From the NCBI GenBank assembly GCA_015655485.1, contig JAATEZ010000317.1:1-7331 (forward strand): a DNA stretch of 7,331 bases. The letters are read 5' to 3'. Positions 1 to 5,961 of the stretch are shown piece after piece (position 1 is the first letter of the stretch; the number at the start of each line of letters is the position of its first letter). The notes under the pieces were generated by a model. The model was not told the DNA's origin. It saw only the letters and a program-made list of their open reading frames with translations, and made no database searches. This stretch comes from Lactobacillales bacterium. Lineage in GTDB: Bacteria > Bacillota > Bacilli > Lactobacillales > Vagococcaceae. The position numbers and the translations under genes are program-made.

Positions 1-1500
1 GGCACGTGCGATCGCGATCCGCTGTTTTTGTCCTCCCGAAAGCTTCACACCGCGCTCACCGACTTGTGTATTCAGCTTATCAGGAAATTCAGCCACAAAA
101 TTTTTGGCGTAAGCAAGCTCTAACCCATGCCAAAGTTCTTCTTCTGATAACTTTCGGTCTAAGCCGTATTGTAAATTTTCTCGGATCGTTCCGGCAAAAA
201 CCGCGCTGTCTTGCGAGACAAAACCGATTTGCTCGCGCCATGAATCAAGACGAACAGAAGCTAAAGAAGTAGGACCAACTTTGATTTGACCATCTTTAGG
301 TTGATAAAATCGTTCCAAAAGAGCAAAAATAGTGGATTTTCCACCGCCGGACGGCCCGGCAAAGGCAACCACTGTATTCGGTTTGGCGGTAAAAGAAATA
401 TTTTTCAAAATATGGCGGCTTTCATCATACCCAAAATCGATCCCTTTTACTTCGATCGCGTGTCCGGTCACATCTATTAATGCTCCCGCTTCAAAATCTT
501 CCGTTTCCGTTTCTAAAATTTCTGAGATTCTTTCAGTCGCCCCAATCGCTTTTTGGACTTGTGAGAAGAAGGTCGCAAATGTGGCCGCTGGCGTAATGAT
601 ATTAAAAAGATAAAGCAGAAAAGCTACAAGAGTCCCGCTGGTCAATGTTCCTGCTTGTACCCGCACTGCACCATAACCGAGGATCCCGACAAATAATCCG
701 AGCATCGCTGTCATCATGATCGGCTGCAGCAGTGCTTCTATTTTTGCATCTTTGATCCCCACAGTATAAAGTCTCTGGATAAATGTTTTTCCTTGTTCAT
801 TTTCTGTTTTCTCGCCATTTGAAGCTTTGATCAGGCGGATCTCCGAGAGTTTTTCACTTACATTCGCATTAAAATCGGCTGTTGCGGCTTGAACTAATCG
901 GCCTAATTTCATCATCACTCGTCCGATTGGGATCATGATGATCGCTACAACTGGAACAACGGTGAACATCAACGCGGCCATTTTCCAGTCCATGATAAAC
1001 AAGATGATAAGTGAACCGACCAGCTGAATGATTCCGGTCACAAAATTTGGAAATTGTTGAGCCACTAAATCTTTAATGACTGTAGTATCGTTTACAAGGC
1101 GCGAACTCGTTTCACCGCTCTTGTGATCATCATAATAGCTGACTGACAACTTCAGCATATGACTCCAAAGTTTTTCACGCAAATTCGCAACTGCCTTTTC
1201 ACCAGCATAACGCAAAATGAAACCGCCTAAAGCACCAAAAGCCAGTTGAGCAATAAAGGCTAAAGCCAGCGTCACCAGCATGGCAGGATCAATTTTAGCC
1301 AGCTTGGAAGTATCGATCAGTCCTTTAGTCAGCTGCGGCACGATCAATGAAGCGCCTGTTGTGATCAAACTCAGGAAAAGTCCCAAGATAAAGACATATT
1401 TATTTGGACTCACACTCAGGATCAGCTTGATAAAATCCTTTAAACCATATTTACTCTCTTTGCTCTTTTTTGGAGCATCGTACATTTCCGCTCTGTCCAT
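1..1500 (-). CDS. LmrA/BmrA-type multidrug ABC exporter half-transporter, 3' end cut by window edge
   Basis: Membrane exporter with fused permease and ATPase domains; the family acts as dimers that use ATP to expel lipophilic drugs or lipids. The visible 500 residues hold a transmembrane domain (about 20-320, several long hydrophobic helices) and the start of the nucleotide-binding domain: Walker A GPSGGGKST at 382-390, a Q-loop in IGFVSQD near 430, and the signature LSGGQ at 487-491 followed by KQRIAIARA. Walker B and the H-loop lie beyond base 1; LmrA is about 590 residues, so roughly 90 are missing. The wording around Walker A and the signature closely matches what I remember of lactococcal LmrA. 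ATG at 1500 is preferred because GGAG lies 9 nt upstream; an in-frame ATG at 1506 is only 3 nt from it. The gene follows the MarR gene after about 119 nt with no clear promoter or strong terminator between, so co-transcription is likely. Substrate is inferred, not shown. Confidence 0.93.
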   Translation of the reverse strand, partial: MDRAEMYDAPKKSKESKYGLKDFIKLILSVSPNKYVFILGLFLSLITTGASLIVPQLTKGLIDTSKLAKIDPAMLVTLALAFIAQLAFGALGGFILRYAGEKAVANLREKLWSHMLKLSVSYYDDHKSGETSSRLVNDTTVIKDLVAQQFPNFVTGIIQLVGSLIILFIMDWKMAALMFTVVPVVAIIMIPIGRVMMKLGRLVQAATADFNANVSEKLSEIRLIKASNGEKTENEQGKTFIQRLYTVGIKDAKIEALLQPIMMTAMLGLFVGILGYGAVRVQAGTLTSGTLVAFLLYLFNIITPAATFATFFSQVQKAIGATERISEILETETEDFEAGALIDVTGHAIEVKGIDFGYDESRHILKNISFTAKPNTVVAFAGPSGGGKSTIFALLERFYQPKDGQIKVGPTSLASVRLDSWREQIGFVSQDSAVFAGTIRENLQYGLDRKLSEEELWHGLELAYAKNFVAEFPDKLNTQVGERGVKLSGGQKQRIAIARA

Positions 1501-1619
1501 AATCATTTTCTCCTTGATTAAACTTTGTTATTGCAAATAAACTTACTCTAATTAAAAAATCATCACAATTAAAGCTGTGTTTTGTTTTCATATTTTTTTC
1601 CTGCGCCGCAGATTTAATT

Positions 1620-2381
1620 TCACTCTTCATCTTTGCCGTTAAAATGGTCATGGCGCGAATCAAAATCACGTGGATTAAAACCGCCAAAACCAGGAAAGCT
1701 GTCACGGCTGAAGCCTTTAAACTGGCTATTTCCACGACTATTGAAGTCTCCGCGTTCTCTGTGTCCCCGGCCATGATGATCTGCAAAACCAAACTCTCGC
1801 CTCATTTCTTCTCTCATTTCTTCTCTTTTTTGGTGAAGCTCTTGAGCTGTCAGATCTTCAAAATCACGTCCTTGAAACTCTTTTGCAAACTGTTGCCGAT
1901 ATTTTTGCATGGCTTCCAGAACTGCAAATGGATCATGCGGTACATTCATTGATGCACGAAAATCCGTTCGCCAACCAGCAACTGTTTTGTTTAATAACTG
2001 ATCTAATTGTTTTTGTTCTTCATCAGACAAACCAAGGAAAAACTCTTCAGAAAAGTCTTTTTCGGTACTGGCAGAACCAGTTTTAGATTTTCCTGCTTCC
2101 GTAATAAAAACTTGTTTGATCCGCTTATCGCGTTCATCCTCCCGTCGCTCTATATCCCCGCGTCTTTCTAATTTTTTCAAGACTTCCGCAAGCGAACTGG
2201 GACGAACATCTAAAATTTCCATCAAAATCCCTTGCGTCAATCCGTCTTCTTCTGCCAGAATATCTAATACGCGCTGCTGCGCCGGAGCCTTTTTACTATG
2301 TTGAGGTCTGTCGATCAAGTATCGGCCGGCACTGCCTATACCAGCTAATTTTTTTAGTAACTCTTTGGCGGATCTGCTCAT
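1620..2381 (-). CDS. MarR-family transcriptional regulator with low-complexity Gly/Phe/Arg/His tail
   Basis: Probable repressor of itself and the downstream ABC exporter. The 253-residue product has a MarR winged helix at about 35-105: the recognition-helix region LDVRPSSLAEVLKKLERRG is followed by a wing with REDERDKRIKQVFIT, typical of the family. MarR proteins are usually 140-160 residues; this one continues with a linker (110-175), a highly charged helix rich in Arg/Glu/Met (about 177-197) and a tail (199-253) rich in Gly, Phe, Arg, Asp and His, with repeated GF, RG and HH pairs and almost no aliphatic residues. The tail looks disordered; its role is unknown, though histidines could bind metal. 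ATG at 2381 is set by AAGGA 6 nt upstream. The promoter carries two operator-like sites, which fits autoregulation. The MarR call is firm; the inducing ligand cannot be read from the sequence. Confidence 0.92.
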   Translation of the reverse strand: MSRSAKELLKKLAGIGSAGRYLIDRPQHSKKAPAQQRVLDILAEEDGLTQGILMEILDVRPSSLAEVLKKLERRGDIERREDERDKRIKQVFITEAGKSKTGSASTEKDFSEEFFLGLSDEEQKQLDQLLNKTVAGWRTDFRASMNVPHDPFAVLEAMQKYRQQFAKEFQGRDFEDLTAQELHQKREEMREEMRREFGFADHHGRGHRERGDFNSRGNSQFKGFSRDSFPGFGGFNPRDFDSRHDHFNGKDEE

Positions 2382-2445
2382 ATAAATTCCTTCTTTCTAT
2401 GAATGTCATGAAAATACCTCACTCATTGAACTTCAAAAAAATTGT

Positions 2446-2493
2446 TTTGGTACCTAACATTTATTAACATTGCCAGTATACTTCGGTACCAAA
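2446..2493. promoter_or_regulatory. Two GGTACC-centred operator candidates for the MarR regulator
   Basis: Two 12-bp sites share the pattern TTnGGTACCnAA: 2482-2493 lies in the -35/-10 spacer of the MarR promoter, and 2446-2457 lies in the leader just past the expected transcription start. Each is a near-palindrome, and the pair is arranged head to head (TTTGGTACC facing GGTACCAAA), with centres 36 bp apart. A duplicated palindrome astride the promoter of a MarR gene is the usual form of an autoregulatory MarR operator. The binding protein is inferred from position. Confidence 0.7.
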
Positions 2494-2503
2494 CTATTGT
2501 CAA
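2475..2503 (-). promoter_or_regulatory. Sigma-A promoter of the MarR-ABC operon
   Basis: On the minus strand TTGACA (2498-2503) is separated by exactly 17 nt from TATACT (2475-2480), a perfect -35 with a one-mismatch -10. Transcription should begin near 2468, giving a leader of about 87 nt before the MarR ATG at 2381. The spacer contains a GGTACC palindrome, so a bound repressor would directly block RNA polymerase. Confidence 0.85.
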
Positions 2504-2608
2504 TCTTTTAACATTTTTTTTATTAAAATCAGTCTGAAGTAGGAGAAAGCTGGCAGAATATTTTTTATCTGGTGCAGCTGATATTTATGTTCGTTTAGAT
2601 TAAAGGAA

Positions 2609-2638
2609 AAAATCCATTGTCTCAATAAATGGAATTTT
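2609..2638. repeat. Weak inverted repeat in intergenic DNA
   Basis: AAAATCCATT and AATGGAATTTT form a 10-bp stem with one bulged base around a 9-nt loop. The AT content is high and there is no long T tract on either strand, so it may be a weak terminator, a relic or chance. Confidence 0.35.
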
Positions 2639-2710
2639 AAAATACATAATGATCAAAAAAATAATTCATTTTTTTAAGGCTGATTCTTTGCAGGATCAAT
2701 AAGAATTTCC

Positions 2711-2761
2711 ATAAAAAATAAGGCTGGCCTATTAATCAGTTCTGATTAACGGGTCAACCTT
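2711..2761 (-). terminator. Rho-independent terminator of the rpoE transcript
   Basis: On the minus strand a stem of about 19 bp runs from AAGGTTGACC to GGCCAGCCTT, with its upper part the perfect palindrome TTAATCAG/CTGATTAA and a very small loop; it has two mismatches and two G-T wobbles. The stem is followed by ATTTTTTA. It lies about 78 nt past the rpoE stop. There is no matching T run on the plus strand, so it acts in the rpoE direction. Confidence 0.85.
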
Positions 2762-2838
2762 AATTAAAAAATAAACGGCGGAAAAAAACAAATAGATCTA
2801 TGCACAGTTTCCAGCCAACAAGTAAAATTTAAAAACGA

Positions 2839-3450
2839 TCATTCATCTTCAGATTCATCATCAAATTCATCTAAATCAGTATCAGTATCATCAATAATGG
2901 TCAAATCTTCTTCTACACCTTCGGGAATCTCTTCTTCATCATCGGTGATGTCATTCGCGCCAATTTCAGACAAATCACTATTATAGGCGGCGATCTCTAC
3001 CGTTTCATCTTCTTCATCGTCATCATAGTCATCGTCATCATCATCGTCCAGATCAGTATCTTCAGGATCATCATCGTTATAATCAATGACATCATCATCA
3101 TTGCTGTCCAGAAAAGCATTCACCTTTTTGCGTTTTTTGCGTCGCGGAGTATCTTCATCTTCATCACCCGTTTGGCTGACTTCTTCATCAATAGATTCGA
3201 AAGGATACCAAGAACGCAGTCCCCAACGGTTTTCTCCTAGTGAAATAAAACTCCCGTCAATATTCAAATCAGTATAGAACTGGGGTAATATTTCACGAAT
3301 ATCCTTATCCGCTTTGTTTAAATAATTTTGAATTTTATTAACAAGATCCGAAAAATCCATTACATCCCCATGCTCTTCTAAAATCGCATGAGCGACTTCG
3401 ATCATTGACAGCTCTTCTTTATTGGCACCTTTAAATGCTTTTACTTCCAA
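2839..3450 (-). CDS. rpoE: DNA-directed RNA polymerase delta subunit
   Basis: Accessory subunit of Gram-positive RNA polymerase that binds the core enzyme, lowers non-specific nucleic-acid binding, helps recycling and affects promoter and initiating-NTP sensitivity. The 203-residue product has the folded N-terminal HARE-HTH domain at about 1-90, with ELSMIEVAHAIL, a DFSDLVNKIQ helix, and the diagnostic FYTDLNIDGSFISLGENRWG and LRSWYPF stretches. A basic island RRKKRKK (103-109) follows, then a tail to the end made mostly of Asp and Glu, including a run of seven Asp near 135-141. The B. subtilis protein is about 173 residues, so the acidic tail is long. TTG at 3450 is preferred because the product then begins MEVKAF, like lactobacillar homologues that begin MELKAF, and AAAGGA lies 10 nt upstream. 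A GTG at 3459 is in frame but only 1 nt from that site. A promoter lies just upstream and a strong terminator downstream. Confidence 0.96.
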   Translation of the reverse strand: MEVKAFKGANKEELSMIEVAHAILEEHGDVMDFSDLVNKIQNYLNKADKDIREILPQFYTDLNIDGSFISLGENRWGLRSWYPFESIDEEVSQTGDEDEDTPRRKKRKKVNAFLDSNDDDVIDYNDDDPEDTDLDDDDDDDYDDDEEDETVEIAAYNSDLSEIGANDITDDEEEIPEGVEEDLTIIDDTDTDLDEFDDESEDE

Positions 3451-3481
3451 GTGGCACACGTCCTTTCACAGTCTACTCTTT

Positions 3482-3511
3482 ATCATACAATACTCACTTA
3501 GCAAAATGCAA
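3482..3511 (-). promoter_or_regulatory. Probable promoter of rpoE
   Basis: On the minus strand TTGCAT (3506-3511) lies 18 nt from TATGAT (3482-3487), with a start point expected near 3475, about 25 nt before the TTG start of rpoE. It sits in the 87-nt gap after the DUF1934 stop, where no good terminator hairpin is seen. rpoE could therefore be transcribed both from here and by read-through. Confidence 0.55.
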
Positions 3512-3537
3512 TTGCTCTATAAAAAAAAGTTGAAAAA

Positions 3538-3975
3538 TTATGCTGTGAACGCAATTTGCAAGTGGTAATCCCCCATTTTTTCTTCACCAGCCTGAAGCTC
3601 ATACTGGATATCCATACTACCAGAAAACGGCTGATCTTTCAAACTCACTTTCAAATCATGCGTAAATGTACAAAAACGAACAAAACCATAGGGGGTCTGC
3701 ATTATCGTTTCATTTTTTTCCTGATAGGAAAACTTAAGCCGCATACGCATTTGACCAGAACGAATCAGCTGAACTTTGCCATCCGGCTCGATCTTGATCG
3801 TCACCGGAACTAGTTCTTCACTGTCTGGCTGCTGCTCTTTATACCGTAAATAGAGTGTCTCACCGATCCGGACAAACTGTCCCTTCAAATCAAATAAATA
3901 ATTTTGTTTTTGTCCCTTTTGATCAACAGTTGTTTTCAACTGAATAATTACCGGCACTCCTTGTTTTAATTCCAC
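3538..3975 (-). CDS. DUF1934 (YwiB-type) small beta-barrel protein
   Basis: Conserved Firmicutes protein of unknown function; the family is predicted to fold as a calycin-like beta barrel. The 145 residues are the usual full length, with alternating hydrophobic strands, no signal peptide and no membrane segment. Recognisable family features are an early VIIQLKTTVDQKGQ strand, a central IKIEPDGKVQLIRSGQMRMRLKF segment (split here as IKIEPDGKV and LIRSGQMRMRLKF), and the TPYGFVRF motif near 94-101. The start is GTG at 3975, with AGAGGG 7 nt upstream. It begins 30 nt after the SorC-type gene without an obvious terminator or promoter between, so it may be read from the E1 operon. In Lactobacillales and Bacillus this gene commonly neighbours argS and lies near rpoE; here argS is absent. 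Role unknown. Confidence 0.85.
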   Translation of the reverse strand: MELKQGVPVIIQLKTTVDQKGQKQNYLFDLKGQFVRIGETLYLRYKEQQPDSEELVPVTIKIEPDGKVQLIRSGQMRMRLKFSYQEKNETIMQTPYGFVRFCTFTHDLKVSLKDQPFSGSMDIQYELQAGEEKMGDYHLQIAFTA

Positions 3976-4005
3976 TTTCTATCCCTCTTTTCCAGACTGT
4001 ATTTT

Positions 4006-4953
4006 TTATTCTTCTAATAATTTTTCGGCTATCGCTTGATCAACGACAAGAATATTCGTTGTTCCAGCTTTTAAAAGCGAACCAATGCTGCCGGCTTTTT
4101 CTACTCCGCTGGCCGCGATCATGACTTGAGGGATTTGAGAAAGTTCCTCTACTGTGACGCCTAACAAACGGTCACTAATACTATTAGAAACGCTTCTGCC
4201 AAATTTGTCAAATAATGAGGCGACCGCATCGCCGACAACAGCTGTTTTTTTGATGATTTTTAGTTCTTCCTGAGCTAAATAGCCTAATTTACACCAAGTA
4301 GAGAATGTATCAGGATTCCCGACACCGATCAAAGCAAAATCTACAGCCAGAGCAGACTTTTTCGCCTTTATGATCAGCTCAGTCTGATTCAATGTCTTCG
4401 CGAACAGCTTGGATTCTGCTAAAGCCGGAGCATAAAAATACTGACAGCTTCCCCCAAGCTTTTCAGAGAGACGAAAAGCAAGATGGTTGGTGTCAAAATA
4501 AAGATGTTCACTTGAAACTCCTCCGACCATCGGGACTACTTTCACTTGCGGGTAGTTCGCGTAAGGCATCTCGTCAATGATATCGGCTAAAGTAGTTCCC
4601 CATGACAAACCGATAGACTGAATATCAGGCAAATGTTCTGTTAAATAAGCCGCCGCACTTTTTGCCACATTTTTTTTAGCAAATGCGGCAGAAGTGGCGG
4701 GGGATTTTTTAATAACGATCGCTTCGTTTAATTGAAATTTTTTTTGCAGCCGGATGCCTAAGTCTATCACATAAGCAGCTTCATCCCTGATCTGTATTTT
4801 AACGATTCCTTTTTCCTTTGCCTGCTGCAGCATTTTTGAAACAACCGGACGCGAAACGCCTAATTTGCGGCCAATTTCCGCTTGAGTCATTTCTTCCTGA
4901 TAATAAAGAGTCGCGGCTTTCAAGATCCTGCGATGATTTTCGGTCATTTTCAT
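4006..4953 (-). CDS. SorC/DeoR-family sugar-binding transcriptional regulator
   Basis: DNA-binding regulator whose family senses phosphorylated sugars or polyols through a C-terminal domain related to sugar-phosphate isomerases. The 315-residue length is typical. Residues 10-50 form the helix-turn-helix (LYYQEEMTQAEIGRKLGV, then SRPVVSKMLQQAKEKGIVKI). Residues about 60-315 are the effector domain: IGLSWGTTL (114-122), VVPMVGGVSS (139-148), LIGVGNP (208-214), the VVGDA turn (239-243) before FDKFGR, SISDRLLGV, and the ending GSLLKAGTTNILVVD. ATG at 4953 shares one base with the stop of the E1 beta gene, and its ribosome site AAAGGAGGG is inside that gene, so translation is coupled. It probably controls the E1 operon through the inverted repeats at 6961-7050; whether as repressor or activator is not visible. 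The effector is unknown, plausibly a sugar or triose phosphate. Confidence 0.93.
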   Translation of the reverse strand: MKMTENHRRILKAATLYYQEEMTQAEIGRKLGVSRPVVSKMLQQAKEKGIVKIQIRDEAAYVIDLGIRLQKKFQLNEAIVIKKSPATSAAFAKKNVAKSAAAYLTEHLPDIQSIGLSWGTTLADIIDEMPYANYPQVKVVPMVGGVSSEHLYFDTNHLAFRLSEKLGGSCQYFYAPALAESKLFAKTLNQTELIIKAKKSALAVDFALIGVGNPDTFSTWCKLGYLAQEELKIIKKTAVVGDAVASLFDKFGRSVSNSISDRLLGVTVEELSQIPQVMIAASGVEKAGSIGSLLKAGTTNILVVDQAIAEKLLEE

Positions 4954-5951
4954 TAAACGAGCCCTCCTTTGAAGGCATCCATTTGCTTCATGGCACTTTT
5001 CACGATGTCTTCTATTTGAGGAACAGCCGCATACTCCAGATCCTGCTGACAAGGGATCGGGATCGCTTTTCCCCCTAAACGCATGATTGGAGCCAATAAT
5101 TGCATGGATAGGTCTGATTCTGCCACTACAGCTGCGATCTCTCCGCCGAAACCGCTTCGTTTCACAGCCTCTGTCACAACTAGCAAACGGCGCGTTTTAG
5201 CCACCGAGCGCAAAATCGTGTCTTCATCCAAAGGAACTAAGGTCCGCGGATCAATGATCTCCGCTTCGATCCCGGACTGCGCTAAAATTTCCGCTGCTGC
5301 TATGGCTTTATGGACCATTATGCCAGTGGCTACGATCGTTAAGTCAGAACCGGCTCTTTTTACTGCTGCCACTCCCAGCGGAATCAAAAATTTCGATTCG
5401 GGCACTTCCTCTTTTAAAGGATATAAAAGTTTATGTTCATAAAACATCACCGGATTATTGTCTTCGACAGCGGCATGCAGCAAACCTTTGGCATCATAAG
5501 CACAAGAAGGCTGAACAACTTTTAGTCCCGGTACATGAGCTAACCAATTTTCCAGACTTTGTGAATGCTGCGCCGCGGCACCCGTTCCAGAGCCGGCGGC
5601 AGTCCGCATGACTAGAGGAACTTTGGTCGAACCGCCATACATATAATGGATCTTTGCGGCCTGATTGACCAATTGATCCATGGCGATCGTCACGAAATCA
5701 GAAAACTGCAGTTCCATGATCGGCCGCATGCCCGTCATCGCTGAACCGACAGCTACTCCAGTGATCGCACTCTCAGAAATCGGCGTTGATCGGATCCGTC
5801 CAGCTCCATATTTTTCCAGCAAGCCTTTCGTTGCTCCAAAACCGCCACCATATACTCCAATGTCTTCACCTAGAAGATAAACCTTTTCATCATTCGATAA
5901 AGCTTCATCCAGAGCCTCATGGATCGCCTCTAGATAAGTGATCTCTTTCAT
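4953..5951 (-). CDS. Thiamine-dependent 2-oxoacid/acetoin dehydrogenase E1 component, beta subunit (AcoB/PdhB-like)
   Basis: Pairs with the upstream alpha subunit to form the alpha2beta2 E1 enzyme, which decarboxylates or cleaves its substrate on thiamine diphosphate. The 332 residues are full length. The N-terminal pyrimidine-binding transketolase domain (about 1-175) shows LLGEDIGVYGGGFGATKGL (27-45), the ISESAITG segment with the catalytic Glu60, and QHSQSLENWLAHVPGLKVV with the conserved His129. The C-terminal transketolase domain (about 190-325) shows LTIVATGIMVHKA, IDPRTLVPLD and VTEAVKRSGFGGEIAA. ATG at 5951 has AGGAGTG upstream overlapping the alpha-subunit stop region, with a 10-nt gap between the genes, so coupling is expected. 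The next gene is a SorC-type regulator rather than an E2 acyltransferase, which is unusual. Acetoin dehydrogenase is the closest family by feel, but pyruvate, branched-chain and transketolase-like activities are not excluded. Confidence 0.93.
   Translation of the reverse strand: MKEITYLEAIHEALDEALSNDEKVYLLGEDIGVYGGGFGATKGLLEKYGAGRIRSTPISESAITGVAVGSAMTGMRPIMELQFSDFVTIAMDQLVNQAAKIHYMYGGSTKVPLVMRTAAGSGTGAAAQHSQSLENWLAHVPGLKVVQPSCAYDAKGLLHAAVEDNNPVMFYEHKLLYPLKEEVPESKFLIPLGVAAVKRAGSDLTIVATGIMVHKAIAAAEILAQSGIEAEIIDPRTLVPLDEDTILRSVAKTRRLLVVTEAVKRSGFGGEIAAVVAESDLSMQLLAPIMRLGGKAIPIPCQQDLEYAAVPQIEDIVKSAMKQMDAFKGGLV
4962..4970 (-). promoter_or_regulatory. Strong ribosome binding site of the SorC-type gene, inside the E1 beta coding end
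   Basis: AAAGGAGGG, 8 nt before ATG 4953, is an almost perfect anti-16S match. It also encodes the Lys-Gly-Gly near the E1 beta C-terminus (FKGGLV). This fixes the regulator start and rules out the longer in-frame reading that extends back to 5052 inside E1 beta. Confidence 0.85.
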
Positions 5952-5961
5952 TTTTTCACTC

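Larger units (their letters stand above)
2382..2838. other. Intergenic region between rpoE and the MarR gene
   Basis: This 457-bp AT-rich stretch holds, from the rpoE side, about 75 nt of untranslated rpoE trailer, the rpoE terminator (2711-2761), about 200 bp with no supported gene, a weak hairpin (2609-2638), and the MarR promoter with its two operators and leader (2382-2503). Translating both strands gives only very short open frames without convincing ribosome sites. In many Firmicutes pyrG follows rpoE; nothing resembling it is present here. Confidence 0.75.

Noticed and set aside
1553..1582. Hairpin CACAG/TTGTG followed by T6 in the MarR-ABC gap as a terminator
   Set aside because: The stem is only 5 bp with a G-T pair; at most it causes slight attenuation.
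2530..2600. Plus-strand fragment ending AEYFLSGAADIYVRLD, possible gene relic
   Set aside because: Only about 21 residues are open after a stop, with no start or ribosome site; it cannot be told from chance.
2649..2702. 17-residue plus-strand ORF MIKKIIHFFKADSLQDQ
   Set aside because: No ribosome site at the right distance and no recognisable family; AT-rich DNA gives such ORFs freely.
2990..3120. Repetitive ATCATC/ATCGTC tract as a DNA repeat element
   Set aside because: It is explained by the Asp/Glu codons of the RpoE acidic tail.
4954..5052. Longer SorC-type reading that starts at 5052 inside E1 beta
   Set aside because: It overlaps E1 beta by about 100 bases in another frame, while ATG 4953 has a near-perfect ribosome site and a normal N-terminus.
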